Shown here piece by piece: positions 17,610-26,134 of a DNA stretch of 64,000 nt. Below the pieces are notes generated by a model that saw nothing but the letters and a program-made list of their open reading frames with translations, was not told the origin of the DNA and did no database searches. How positions within the stretch are numbered: position 1 is the stretch's first letter; each line of letters starts with the position of its first letter. This stretch comes from Leekyejoonella antrihumi. Lineage in GTDB: Bacteria > Actinomycetota > Actinomycetes > Actinomycetales > Dermatophilaceae. Where the stretch lies: assembly GCF_007845645.1 (NCBI RefSeq), contig NZ_VCQV01000022.1, positions 1 to 64,000 of the forward strand, given 5' to 3'. The position numbers and the translations under genes are program-made.

Positions 17610-18656
17610 TCAGGAGTTCAGCGCCCGATGCCGCGCTGCCAACGCGTCGACGACTCGAGCTCGACCCTGCCCGTCCACCGCCAGTTGGCCGCTTCGAGCC
17701 AGCTGCGCGCGAAGGGGTGCATCGCTTAGGAGGACACGCAGCCGGTCGATAGCGATGTGTCGGGCACGGGGTTGCTCTCGTAGCTCAGCCAGGAGGCCGA
17801 TCGGCGCCGCGAGCGCGCTCGCGACGATTCGACGGTACCCATCACGCTGGTTGTCGACCACGCAGACCACTGCGCATGGCACCCCGAGGCACAGCATCTC
17901 CCAGATGGAGGACCCGGCCGCGCTGATGACGAGATCACACCCGACTGCTATCGCCGGCAGGTTCCGGGCGGGTGGCACAACCTCGACCTGCTGGCCGGAC
18001 TCTGTCGGCAGCGACCGGAGCGCCTCGCCCAGCTCGGCGCGGGCGGCGACGGCGATCAGGTGGACCGGCGCGCCGGTGGCCAGCAGCAGGGGCACGATGG
18101 TCGGTGATGCGCCGAACGGGTCTGTCCCACCGAAGACGGCGAGCACCCGCGGAGGTGATCTCGTCGTCAAGGGCAGGCCACGCCTGTGTTGAAGCACCGA
18201 GTCGCGGAAGAGGGCATAGTCCAACCCTGCCAAGAATCCACCGGGATCTTGGCCCGCGGCGGGCTCTGCACCGAGGTTCTGATCGACGTAGAGATCAGCG
18301 CTCTGACCCGCGCCGAACTGGTAGTCAACGATCGCGAGCACGGTGATCTTGCGAGCCCGCAACTGCACACCACACTGAGGGGGCAGACCGTATCCATCGA
18401 GGACGACTGCGTCCACGGTCAGCTGAACCGCCAGGTCAGCCAGCTCGTGCGCGCGTTCGGGCGCCGCGACCTGGCGGATGCCGCGCTCGGCGTAGAGCTG
18501 CTCGACCCACTCGACACCGCCCAGGTCGCCGAGCAGCAGCACCTCGATACCCCGGGCCTGGAGTTCCTCGGCCAGTGCCAGGCAGCGCACCACATGCCCC
18601 ACACCGAGTGTCGGCGAGGCGTCGCAGCGCAATGCGACCCGGCGCAACTGAGGCAA
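17610..18656 (-). CDS. pseG: UDP-2,4-diacetamido-2,4,6-trideoxyaltrose hydrolase (PseG)
   Basis: About 348 residues if TTG 18656 is used. GT-B-like hydrolase that removes UDP from the PseH product. The N-terminal RCDASPTLGVGHVVRCLALA has the catalytic His in GVGH; also LDGYGLPPQ, LAVFGGTDPFGA, and the UDP-binding CDLVISAAGSSIWEMLCLGVP. The frame is open upstream to 18944 but that part has no family resemblance. TTG 18656 and TTG 18647 are the candidate starts; GAAGGGACGG precedes the first. It is divergent from pseB and upstream of the cytidylyltransferase fusion, with a 105-base gap. Confidence 0.85.
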   Translation of the reverse strand: MPQLRRVALRCDASPTLGVGHVVRCLALAEELQARGIEVLLLGDLGGVEWVEQLYAERGIRQVAAPERAHELADLAVQLTVDAVVLDGYGLPPQCGVQLRARKITVLAIVDYQFGAGQSADLYVDQNLGAEPAAGQDPGGFLAGLDYALFRDSVLQHRRGLPLTTRSPPRVLAVFGGTDPFGASPTIVPLLLATGAPVHLIAVAARAELGEALRSLPTESGQQVEVVPPARNLPAIAVGCDLVISAAGSSIWEMLCLGVPCAVVCVVDNQRDGYRRIVASALAAPIGLLAELREQPRARHIAIDRLRVLLSDAPLRAQLARSGQLAVDGQGRARVVDALAARHRALNS

Positions 18657-18708
18657 CTGTCCCGTCCCTTCGCGATCCACAGGTTGGGCATGACGGTCGT
18701 GTCGACCT

Positions 18709-18737
18709 TTGGGCCGACCTGTCTGAAATGCTAGCCT
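18709..18737 (+). promoter_or_regulatory. possible extended -10 promoter for pseB-pseC
   Basis: TGCTAGCCT (18729-18737) fits an extended -10 (TG-N-TANNNT). TTGGGC 17 bases upstream (18709-18714) is a weak -35. It lies in the divergent pseG/pseB interval, about 100 bases before the pseB start. No supporting operator was recognised. Confidence 0.3.
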
Positions 18738-18834
18738 CGACGACGGTCGGTCCGCGCGGCAGTGCCCGGGCGGACGGCCACCTATTTCCCCAAGTTCGCC
18801 GCTGGCGGACGCTGTCAGTTTATGGGAGCTGTGC

Positions 18835-19824
18835 GTGAGCATTCTCGAAGGATCGAACATCCTGGTCACCGGAGGTACTGGGTCATTCGGCAAGGCGTTC
18901 ATCACCAAGTTGCTGCGTGATGTGAAGCCCAAGCGAGTGGTCATCTACTCCCGCGACGAGCTCAAGCAGTGGGAGGTCCGCCAGATGTTCAAGGACGACC
19001 CCCGCTTGCGCTGGTTCATCGGTGACGTCCGGGACCTCGACCGACTGCGGCGGGCAATGCACCAGGTGGACTATGTTGTCCACGCCGCGGCGCTGAAGCA
19101 GGTGGACACCGGCGAGTACAACCCGTATGAGTTCGTCAAGACCAATGTGCTGGGCAGCCAGAACGTGATCGAGGCCGCCATCGACTCCGGGGTCAAGAAG
19201 GTCGTAGCGCTTTCGACGGACAAGGCGTCGAGTCCGATCAATCTCTACGGTGCGACGAAGCTGACCGCTGACAAGCTGTTCATCACGGGTAACCACTACG
19301 CAGCGGCGTACGACACCCGATTCGCGGTCGTACGGTACGGCAACGTCACCGGGTCGCGCGGATCGATCATCCCGAAGTTCCGCAAACTGCAGGAGAACGG
19401 CGAGTCCTTGCCGATCACGGATCTTCGCTGCACTCGCTTTCTGATCACGCTGCCGCAGGCCGTGCAGATGGTCCTCGACACCTTCGAGATGATGCAGGGC
19501 GGTGAGCTTGTCGTGCCGCACATCCCGTCGCACATGGTCACGGACCTGGCACAGGCGGTTGCGCCAGGTGCCAAGATGCACGACATCGGTCTGCGACCCG
19601 GTGAGAAGCTGCACGAAGAGATGATCAGCCCCGAGGAGGGCCGGCGTGCCGTCAAGGTCATGGATGGCAAGTACTTCGTCATCCAGCCTGAGCTGGCGAC
19701 CTGGGGCTACAAGCCGCTGAACGACGCCGAGCCCGTGGCCGACGGATTCCATTACGCCTCCAACAAGAACGACATCTGGTACTCCGCCGAGGAGATCCGG
19801 AAGATCCTGGAGTCAGGAGTCTGA
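18835..19824 (+). CDS. pseB: UDP-GlcNAc 4,6-dehydratase (inverting), PseB
   Basis: 329-residue short-chain dehydrogenase-fold enzyme, first step of pseudaminic acid synthesis. NAD-binding ILVTGGTGSFGKAF (9-22), YSRDELKQWEV, FIGDVRDLDRL, HAAALKQVDTGEYNPYE, then the catalytic STDKASSPINLYGATK. D129, K130 and Y138 align with the Asp132-Lys133-Tyr141 triad of H. pylori FlaA1 at the same spacing, which distinguishes PseB from retaining LegB-type enzymes. GTG 18835 with GGGAG 6-7 bases upstream. Its stop overlaps the pseC ATG by one base. Confidence 0.93.
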   Translation: MSILEGSNILVTGGTGSFGKAFITKLLRDVKPKRVVIYSRDELKQWEVRQMFKDDPRLRWFIGDVRDLDRLRRAMHQVDYVVHAAALKQVDTGEYNPYEFVKTNVLGSQNVIEAAIDSGVKKVVALSTDKASSPINLYGATKLTADKLFITGNHYAAAYDTRFAVVRYGNVTGSRGSIIPKFRKLQENGESLPITDLRCTRFLITLPQAVQMVLDTFEMMQGGELVVPHIPSHMVTDLAQAVAPGAKMHDIGLRPGEKLHEEMISPEEGRRAVKVMDGKYFVIQPELATWGYKPLNDAEPVADGFHYASNKNDIWYSAEEIRKILESGV

Positions 19825-21002
19825 TGAGTCTCGACCCCGATGATGCGAGGTGGAGCACGGTCGCCGGGTCCGTGCTGCCGTATGGGCGTCAGACCATCGA
19901 CGAGGGTGATGTCGACGCCGTCAGCCGGGTGCTGCGCGGCGACTGGCTGACCACGGGGCCGGCTGTGGACCAGTTCGAGGCGGGCATTGCGGGCTGTGCG
20001 GGCGTGAGTCATCCCGCGGTGGCCGTGAGCTCGGGTACGGCCGCGCTGCACACCGCCTACGCCGCGTTGAAGATCGGTCACGGGGACGAGGTTGTCACCA
20101 CGCCTCTGACCTTCCTGGCGACGGCGACGTGCGCCATCTGGCAGGGCGCGACCGTAAGGTTCGCCGATGTGAGTGAGGACACTGGCAATCTTGACCCGGA
20201 CGCGGTGGCGGCCACCGTCACCGGCCGGACCAAGGTCGTTGCCGGTGTCGACTACGGCGGCCATCCCATCGATGCGCCGGCACTCTGCAAGGTCGCCCAC
20301 GATGCGGGCGCGATGCTGCTCGAAGACGCGGCGCACAGCATCGGCGGTTCGCTGAACGGCACGCCGGTGGGGGCGCTGGCCGATGTCACCACCTTCTCGT
20401 TCTTCCCGACGAAGAACCTCACCACGGCAGAGGGCGGCGCCGTCGCCTCCAACGATGCGGAACTGCTGACCCGGGCCCGCGCATTCAAGGGCATCGGGAT
20501 GGTGCGGGACAGCCGCCTGATGCGCAGCAAGGACGTGGGCGCCTGGTACTACGAGATGCCTGAGCTCGGGCTCAACTATCGGCTACCCGATGTGCTGGCG
20601 GCCCTTGGCGCGAACCAGTTGAAGCGACTGCAGTCCTTCAAGGCTCGTCGTCAGGCTATTGCAGACCGGTACCACGCGGGGTTCGGTGGTCTTGACGTGC
20701 TGCGCTTGCCGACGCACCGGCAGGGAGCGGACCCGATGTGGCACCTGTTCCCGCTGCGCATCCAGGACGGTCGTCGTCGACAGCTGTTCGAGTACTTGCG
20801 AGAGAACGGCGTCGGCGCACAGGTCAATTACGTCCCGGTGTACTGGCAGCCCTACTTTGCCGACCTCGGTTACCGGCGGGGCATGTGCCCAGTGGCCGAG
20901 AGCTACTACGAGCAGGAGATCTCCCTGCCGATGTTCCCTTCGCTCGCCGACTCCGACATCGATCGAGTCATCGACCTCATCCGCATCTTCGTCGAGGGCT
21001 GA
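19824..21002 (+). CDS. pseC: UDP-4-keto-6-deoxy-AltNAc aminotransferase (PseC)
   Basis: 392-residue PLP enzyme of the DegT/DnrJ/EryC1 family. The N-terminal LPYGRQTIDEGDVDAVSRVL and WLTTGP are very close to known PseC proteins. Other motifs: AVSSGTAALHTAYAAL, PLTFLATATCAIWQGA, LLEDAAHSIGG, and the PLP lysine K197 in FFPTKNLTTAEGG. It aminates C4 of the PseB product. ATG 19824 overlaps the pseB stop, so both are made in sequence from one message. Length and order are the same as in flagellin-glycosylation Pse loci, though no flagellar genes appear here. Confidence 0.92.
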   Translation: MSLDPDDARWSTVAGSVLPYGRQTIDEGDVDAVSRVLRGDWLTTGPAVDQFEAGIAGCAGVSHPAVAVSSGTAALHTAYAALKIGHGDEVVTTPLTFLATATCAIWQGATVRFADVSEDTGNLDPDAVAATVTGRTKVVAGVDYGGHPIDAPALCKVAHDAGAMLLEDAAHSIGGSLNGTPVGALADVTTFSFFPTKNLTTAEGGAVASNDAELLTRARAFKGIGMVRDSRLMRSKDVGAWYYEMPELGLNYRLPDVLAALGANQLKRLQSFKARRQAIADRYHAGFGGLDVLRLPTHRQGADPMWHLFPLRIQDGRRRQLFEYLRENGVGAQVNYVPVYWQPYFADLGYRRGMCPVAESYYEQEISLPMFPSLADSDIDRVIDLIRIFVEG

Positions 21003-21007
21003 CCGCT

Positions 21008-21979
21008 ATGCACCACGCAAACCACTTCTACGGCCACGCGCACATCATGGCGCGGTATACCCAACTGGCCGAGGTCCCGCGCATCTGGGGATACCTGCAG
21101 CACGGGTGGAACACGCACGACGGCTTTGCCGTCGGGACCTCCTTCGCACCGAACTTCCCGAAGTTGGTGTGGTCCGACTCCGTGGCTCGTCGTGGTTGGG
21201 TGGCTGGGCTACGCGACTACATTGTCGTGGCGTCCCCGTGGGCCTACCTGCTGCAGATGAGCAAGCAGGACGAGTGGGAGGCATCCGAGCCGGAGCGGGA
21301 GGGGACTCTGGTGTACCCGTTCCACGGATGGGAGCAGCAGAACATCATCGGTAGCCATGACACCTATGTGAGGCAGATCAAGGAGGTCGAGGGTGATGTC
21401 CCTATCACCATCTGCCTCTACTGGAACGAGTACCAGGACGAGTCGGTGCGCCGGTCCTACGAGGATGCCGGCTTCCGGGTGATCTCCCATGGCTACCGGG
21501 GTCACCTATGGAAGGGCACGGATGTGTACTTTCTGGACAAGCAACTGGACGAGCTGCGTCGCCACAAACGAGTCATTAGCAACCGGATCGGTAGCGCGCT
21601 GCTCTACGCGGTCAGCGTCGGCGCTGAGATCGGTGTCTATGGTGACCCGATGATCCTCGAGGCCGAGCGGGCCGCGCTTGGTGGCAGGGAGAAGCAACTG
21701 CGGCTCTATCCCGACCTGCATCAACCGTTCATCCCGATGAACTACGCGAAGGAACTGGCCCGTTACGAGCTGGGCCAGGACGTCATGCTCAGCGCGAACG
21801 AGGTGCGAGAGGTCTTCGGGTGGCAGCATGCGCGGCGTGCAGTAAGCGGCCAGACCCCGATCATGGGCCTGTCCTCGATGGCGGAGGGCGGAGCCGACAC
21901 CAGTGAGCAGCTGAGTCACATCCCGACCGATGACGAGAAGCGAGACGACGCCGACGACGCGGTCCTTGACGGGCAGTAG
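21008..21979 (+). CDS. putative surface-polysaccharide glycosyltransferase, possibly nonulosonate transferase
   Basis: 323 residues from ATG 21008 (MHHANHFYGHAHIMAR), 5 bases after pseC. No family is recognised with certainty. It has GT-B-like features: HGWNTHDGFA near the N-terminus, YPFHGWEQQNI, VPITICLYWNEYQDESV, and a C-terminal donor-site-like motif SNRIGSALLYAVSVGAEIGVYGDPM, resembling the S-(N/T)-x-x-S/T-A motif of capsule and polysialyltransferases. The final ~40 residues are acidic and look disordered. Position directly after pseBC and convergent with pseI suggests a role in adding the nonulosonate to the polymer; this is inference. Confidence 0.5.
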   Translation: MHHANHFYGHAHIMARYTQLAEVPRIWGYLQHGWNTHDGFAVGTSFAPNFPKLVWSDSVARRGWVAGLRDYIVVASPWAYLLQMSKQDEWEASEPEREGTLVYPFHGWEQQNIIGSHDTYVRQIKEVEGDVPITICLYWNEYQDESVRRSYEDAGFRVISHGYRGHLWKGTDVYFLDKQLDELRRHKRVISNRIGSALLYAVSVGAEIGVYGDPMILEAERAALGGREKQLRLYPDLHQPFIPMNYAKELARYELGQDVMLSANEVREVFGWQHARRAVSGQTPIMGLSSMAEGGADTSEQLSHIPTDDEKRDDADDAVLDGQ

Positions 21980-22042
21980 CCGGGACACCGACCAGAGTCG
22001 GCTCCGGGCATCCGGTGCTACCCCGGCCCTGCTCGTACTCCG

Positions 22043-23134
22043 CTAGACCAGGTCCCAGGACAACGCGGTCCCGCGCGAGACGTCCTGGGTGAAGGTGCGT
22101 CCCAAGACGACCGAGAACAGGTCGGGGGCCAGGCCGAGCGCCGGGCGGATCGACCGCACGTTCGCTGCGGTGACGAGGTCGCCCGCGTGGACATCCTGCA
22201 CGACATACAAGGACCGGCGAAAACGTAGACCCTCGCGCTCGGTGGCCACCGCTCCGATGCGCGGCTGCCCGAGCGCCTGCCACGCGGTCCGGGACTCCCG
22301 AACGAGCGCGTTGAGCTCCTGCGGCTCGAGCGAGAACGACGAGTCGACGCCACCGCCGTCACGGGCCAGCGTGACGTGCTTCTCGACAACGCAGGCGCCC
22401 AGGGCAACCGCGGCGAGGGCGGCACCGATCCCAGTGGTGTGGTCCGACAGGCCGATCGGTGTGCCGAACGTGTCCCGCATCAGGGGGATGCCGCGCAGGT
22501 TCGACTCGCTCGGATCGGCCGGGTAGTCAGCAGTGCAGGACAGCACAACGATCTGCTCGTTTCCGGTGCTGCGCGCGGCCTCGACAGCCGCATCGATCTC
22601 GGAGACCGACGCCATCCCCGTGGAGATGATCATCGGCTTGCCCTTGCTCGCTGCCAACCGGATCAGCGGAAGGTCGACGATTTCCGAGCTCGCGATCTTG
22701 TAGGCCGGGGTGTCGAGGTCTTCGAGCAAGTCGATCGCGGTCGGGTCGAACGGGCTCGAGAATGCCACAAGGCCAAGCTCCTTCGCCAGGCTAAAGATCG
22801 GCTCATGCCACTCCCACGGGGTGTGTGCTTCCTGGTAGAGGTCCCAGAGGGTTCGTCCGCCCCACAACTCATGACCTTCCGACAAGCGGAAGTCCGGCGC
22901 GTCGGACTCGATCGTGATCGTTTCTGGCTTGTACGTCTGGAGCTTGACGGCCTGTGCACCCGAGTCGGCTACCATGCGCACGATCTTGAGCGCGGTGTCG
23001 AGGCTTCCGTCGTGGTTGCCGGAGACCTCGGCGATGATGAACGGCTCGGAGTGCGCGCCGATGGTATGCCGACCGATCCTGATCTCGGGCATACCTGACA
23101 GCCTGTCGGTCGTCGACGTACTGGGCTTGCTCAT
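22043..23134 (-). CDS. pseI: pseudaminic acid synthase (PseI, NeuB family)
   Basis: 363 residues from ATG 23134 (MSKPSTST), with AGGAG upstream. The NeuB barrel condenses phosphoenolpyruvate with the 6-deoxy-diamino hexose. Signatures: FIIAEVSGNHDGSLDTAL, GAQAVKLQTYKPETIT, FSSPFDPTAIDLLEDL, YKIASSEIVDLPLIR, ISTGMASVSEID, LSCTADYPADPSE, GLSDHTTGIG, EKHVTLARDGGGVDSSFS. The C-terminus (~300-363) is a SAF antifreeze-like domain (RRSLYVVQDVHAGDLVTAANVRSIRP). The SGNHDGSL sequence and missing sialate-type SANH favour PseI over NeuB. Its start is about 30 bases after the pseH stop, so the two are likely cotranscribed. Confidence 0.93.
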   Translation of the reverse strand: MSKPSTSTTDRLSGMPEIRIGRHTIGAHSEPFIIAEVSGNHDGSLDTALKIVRMVADSGAQAVKLQTYKPETITIESDAPDFRLSEGHELWGGRTLWDLYQEAHTPWEWHEPIFSLAKELGLVAFSSPFDPTAIDLLEDLDTPAYKIASSEIVDLPLIRLAASKGKPMIISTGMASVSEIDAAVEAARSTGNEQIVVLSCTADYPADPSESNLRGIPLMRDTFGTPIGLSDHTTGIGAALAAVALGACVVEKHVTLARDGGGVDSSFSLEPQELNALVRESRTAWQALGQPRIGAVATEREGLRFRRSLYVVQDVHAGDLVTAANVRSIRPALGLAPDLFSVVLGRTFTQDVSRGTALSWDLV

Positions 23135-23162
23135 CGGTTGTGGCTCCTGACTGGTGGCGTGG

Positions 23163-23672
23163 TCATGACTGGCGCGTCGCGGACGGGTGAGTGCGGCGGA
23201 TCGTGTGCACGATGACGGTCGTCCCATCGATCTCGCGTTCTTGAGTGTCGATCTCCTCGAACCCGTTGCGGCGGTTCATCCGTCGCACAGCGGCATTCTG
23301 GTCCAGCACCTCACCGGACAATGTGTCGAGGGCGAGTTCGGCATCGGCATACTTGACCGCCTGGCGCTGGATCTCGATCCACGCAGGCAAGGTCTCACCG
23401 CGGAGCTCGAGTCCCTCGTTGTCGAGGTAATAGCCCCACATGGCTGAGCGCCGCTTGTGATCGATGTCGAAAAAGTTCACGACGCCGCTGCGCACCCCGT
23501 GACGAACGTAGATGAGGACCTGGCGAGTGTCGTCCGACTGGACCGCGTCCCACCACGCATCGTGCATCTGCGGGGTGATCTCATCGCGAGTGAGCGAGAC
23601 GGCCCGCACCTGAGGGTGGTTGCGCCATAGGCGGACAACTTCCTTGTCGGCTTCTCTGGCAGGACGAAGCAA
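23163..23672 (-). CDS. pseH: GNAT N-acetyltransferase, PseH-like
   Basis: 169 residues. LRPAREADKEVVRLWRNHPQVR at the N-terminus matches PseH and its GNAT relatives, with ITPQMHDAWWDAV, GVVNFFDID, AMWGYYLD and a C-terminal NAAVRRMNRRNGFEEID acyl-CoA region. PseH acetylates the C4 amine of the PseC product using acetyl-CoA. TTG 23672 is chosen because GGAGG sits 5 bases upstream. Within this locus the acyl donor could be another acyl group, since an ACP and an acyl-ligase gene are divergently coded beside it. Confidence 0.82.
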   Translation of the reverse strand: MLRPAREADKEVVRLWRNHPQVRAVSLTRDEITPQMHDAWWDAVQSDDTRQVLIYVRHGVRSGVVNFFDIDHKRRSAMWGYYLDNEGLELRGETLPAWIEIQRQAVKYADAELALDTLSGEVLDQNAAVRRMNRRNGFEEIDTQEREIDGTTVIVHTIRRTHPSATRQS

Positions 23673-23804
23673 CTGCGCCTCCAGTTGTTGGCATGCTCCA
23701 AGGGCGCGTTTAGACTACAGCAGGTCGCACGTGACGCTGCTATTCCCTGGCCGCGTGCGGCAACCAGAGTCAGAGTCCGTTTGTCGATTGTTAAGGCAGG
23801 TTTG

Positions 23805-24056
23805 ATGAGCACGCTGAGCCGCGACCGGGTCCGCACCATGATGGGGGAGGTCCTCAGCGCCCAGGGTAAAGATCTGCCCTCCGATGACGACACCCGGCTG
23901 AATGCCATCGGGTTCCGTTCGCTCGACTTCTCCGAGCTTGCTCTGCGAGTCGAGGACGAGTTGGACGCCGAGCTCAACTTCGACGCACCCGGATTGCGGT
24001 CCGTCGAAACGGTGTCCGACGTGCTGGACTTCATCGACCAACTGCAGTCCGCCTGA
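23805..24056 (+). CDS. acyl carrier protein
   Basis: 83 residues from ATG 23805. Four-helix carrier: LSRDRVRTMMGEVLSAQG, then the phosphopantetheine site GFRSLDFSELALRVEDEL with Ser39, and NFDAPGLRSVETVSDVLDFI. The residue before the serine is Arg rather than the usual Asp of DSL, as seen in specialised carriers in peptide or sugar clusters; the Asp after Leu is kept. It is divergent from pseH and followed by an AMP-forming ligase and an SDR, so it probably carries a cluster-specific acyl chain. It is too unlike the fatty-acid ACP for a housekeeping role. Confidence 0.88.
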   Translation: MSTLSRDRVRTMMGEVLSAQGKDLPSDDDTRLNAIGFRSLDFSELALRVEDELDAELNFDAPGLRSVETVSDVLDFIDQLQSA

Positions 24057-24073
24057 GCGCGGAAGCGGCATCC

Positions 24074-25303
24074 GTGAGCTCGCATGCAGGCCCCGCTGGT
24101 TCTGACAATCGCATCGTCGCCCACGGATTCGACGGCACCTGGGCACAACTTGATGGTCGGACGACCCTTGCACTGCCACCCGCCGGTGCAGTTCTGGCGA
24201 ACAACAACTTCGAGGCCGCTCAAGCCGTCTGGGCACACGCCACCGGCGAGCGCGAGACGCTGATCGCGTCGCCGAGTCGGATAGGGGATGACCAGGCCCT
24301 GGAGTTGCGGAGGTCTGGCCTTGCCGTGGTGCGCGGTGAGCAGGTCGAACCGGCCCTCATCGACCGCGCCCCCGAGGTCGGCCGCATCTGGTTGCTCACG
24401 AGCGGCAGCACCGGACGCCCCAAGCAGGTTGCTCACACATTGGAGAGCCTGACCACCGTGAGAGGTGAGCAGCCTCCGCGGACTTGGTTGTGTCCATATG
24501 CCACCGGCGCGTACGCCTGGTGGCAGGTCGTCACCATGTCGCTGAGTCTGCCGGGGCAGGACGTGCTGTTTGTGGAGCCCGGGCAGATGGACAGCTGGCC
24601 GCAGCAGGCGCTCGACGCGGGAGTGACTGCGGCGTCTGGCACACCAACGTTTTGGCGGCAGGCACTATGGCGTTCTGCAGAGACTGTTGCGCAACTCGAT
24701 CTGCGGCAGGTGACTCTCGGCGGAGAGCCGGTCGATCAGTCGATCCTGGATCGCCTTCATGAGGTGTTTCCGAAGGCAAGAGTCTCCTGGATCTACGCAT
24801 CGTCAGAGGCCGGCGCCGCCATTGCGGTGCATGACGGTCGGGCCGGATTTCCGACGGCGTGGCTCGATCGCGAAGTAAACGGACGCCCCCGGCTGTCTGT
24901 GCAGGACGATGAGCTGATCATCTCCTCGCAGCATGCCGCGGAGGGGATGAGCGGGGCGATCCGTACCGGCGACCACGTCGAGGTTGCCGACGAACGTGTG
25001 CTGATCACGGGCCGCATCGCGTCCGACGAGATCAACGTGGGTGGTTCGAAGGCTTCCGCAGCCAAGGTGCGTGCGGTGCTGCTGGAGCACCCGAAGGTGG
25101 CTTGGGCCACGGTGCGTGGCCGCAAGGCCCCACTCGTCGGAAATGTCGTTACCGCGCAGGTCGTGTTGGACGCACCTGACGCGGTCTCGGATGCAGACCT
25201 GGTTGCCTGGTGCGCCGAACGCCTACCTGATTACGCCGTACCCAGGCGGCTGCGGTTATTGCCCGAAATCCCAATCAAGGAGACGTTGAAGAGTGATGTC
25301 TGA
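24074..25303 (+). CDS. AMP-forming acyl ligase acting with the carrier protein
   Basis: 409 residues, ANL superfamily, short for the family because the N-terminal subdomain is reduced. P-loop LLTSGSTGRPKQV (107-119), SGTPTFWRQAL, GGEPVDQSILDRL, WIYASSEAGAA (A5 region), IRTGDHVEV (A7 Asp), GRIASDEINVGGSKASAAKV hinge and a C-terminal IKETLKSD whose Lys406 fits the A10 catalytic Lys. It would activate a carboxylate as acyl-AMP and load it on the carrier coded 17 bases upstream. Start is GTG 24074. Its last codons overlap the SDR start by 8-11 bases. The acyl substrate is unknown. Confidence 0.8.
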   Translation: MSSHAGPAGSDNRIVAHGFDGTWAQLDGRTTLALPPAGAVLANNNFEAAQAVWAHATGERETLIASPSRIGDDQALELRRSGLAVVRGEQVEPALIDRAPEVGRIWLLTSGSTGRPKQVAHTLESLTTVRGEQPPRTWLCPYATGAYAWWQVVTMSLSLPGQDVLFVEPGQMDSWPQQALDAGVTAASGTPTFWRQALWRSAETVAQLDLRQVTLGGEPVDQSILDRLHEVFPKARVSWIYASSEAGAAIAVHDGRAGFPTAWLDREVNGRPRLSVQDDELIISSQHAAEGMSGAIRTGDHVEVADERVLITGRIASDEINVGGSKASAAKVRAVLLEHPKVAWATVRGRKAPLVGNVVTAQVVLDAPDAVSDADLVAWCAERLPDYAVPRRLRLLPEIPIKETLKSDV

Positions 25304-26042
25304 CACCCCCGCCATTCCTGCTGCATCGTGTGTGCTCGTCTCTGGTGGATCCCGTGGCCTCGGCCTGGCATTGGTCGAAAGAGCGCTTGCCGGTGGTGCC
25401 AAAGTCGCGGCGTTCGCCCGCACAGTCACCCCGGAACTCGCAAAGATCGCGGCGGACCACCCGGAGGACGTCTTCGTCGGTTCGGTCGACATGACCGACA
25501 ACACGGCGGTCGGGGCCTTCATCAAGGAGGCTTGCGCCAAGCTCGGCCCGCTTGATGCACTGGTGAACAACGCTGCGGTCGGGCAGGACTCGCTGCACGT
25601 GCATACATCGCCCGAGCGCATCGGCCAGATCATCGAGACGAACCTCACGTCCACACTGTTGCTGACTCGTGCGTTCTTGCGGCACGCAATGGCGAAGTCG
25701 GGCAAGGGCCGGGTCGTCATGGTGACATCGGTGTGTGCCCAACGCGGTTACGCGGGACTGGTCAGCTACTCCGCCACCAAGGGCGGATTGGATGCGGCTA
25801 TGCGTGCTCTCGCTCGCGAGATGCACGGACGATTCCTGATCAATAGCGTTGCCCCTGGATTCTTTGCCTCCGAGATGTCGTCCGTGCTGGGAGCCGAGCA
25901 ACTGTCGACAATTACCAGACGGACACCGACCGGTCGCCTGGTCGAGCCCGACAACATCACCCCGATCGTCGGGTCCTTGCTGTTCGACGACACCAATATC
26001 AACGGTCAGGTCATCACCGTTGATGGCGGCGGGTCGATCTGA
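25296..26042 (+). CDS. short-chain dehydrogenase, FabG-like
   Basis: 248 residues from ATG 25296 (GTG 25293 also possible). Rossmann motif VSGGSRGLGLALVE, DALVNNAAVG, VMVTSVCAQRGYAGLVSYSATKGG with the Ser-Tyr-Lys triad, and a C-terminal GSLLFDDTNINGQVITVDGGGSI as in 3-oxoacyl-ACP reductases. It overlaps the ligase stop, so translation is coupled. In an ACP-ligase-SDR cassette the likely reaction is reduction of a 3-oxoacyl-ACP to 3-hydroxyacyl-ACP, although a sugar-ketone reduction is equally possible from sequence alone. Confidence 0.85.
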   Translation: MSDTPAIPAASCVLVSGGSRGLGLALVERALAGGAKVAAFARTVTPELAKIAADHPEDVFVGSVDMTDNTAVGAFIKEACAKLGPLDALVNNAAVGQDSLHVHTSPERIGQIIETNLTSTLLLTRAFLRHAMAKSGKGRVVMVTSVCAQRGYAGLVSYSATKGGLDAAMRALAREMHGRFLINSVAPGFFASEMSSVLGAEQLSTITRRTPTGRLVEPDNITPIVGSLLFDDTNINGQVITVDGGGSI

Positions 26043-26134
26043 GCGGCGGGTCGACGGAAGACGAGCCCGTCAGGTCCGGCGATTCGGCGAGGCTTCGGCG
26101 GTTCCTGGCAGAGTACGGCGGTGTTCAGCATCTG

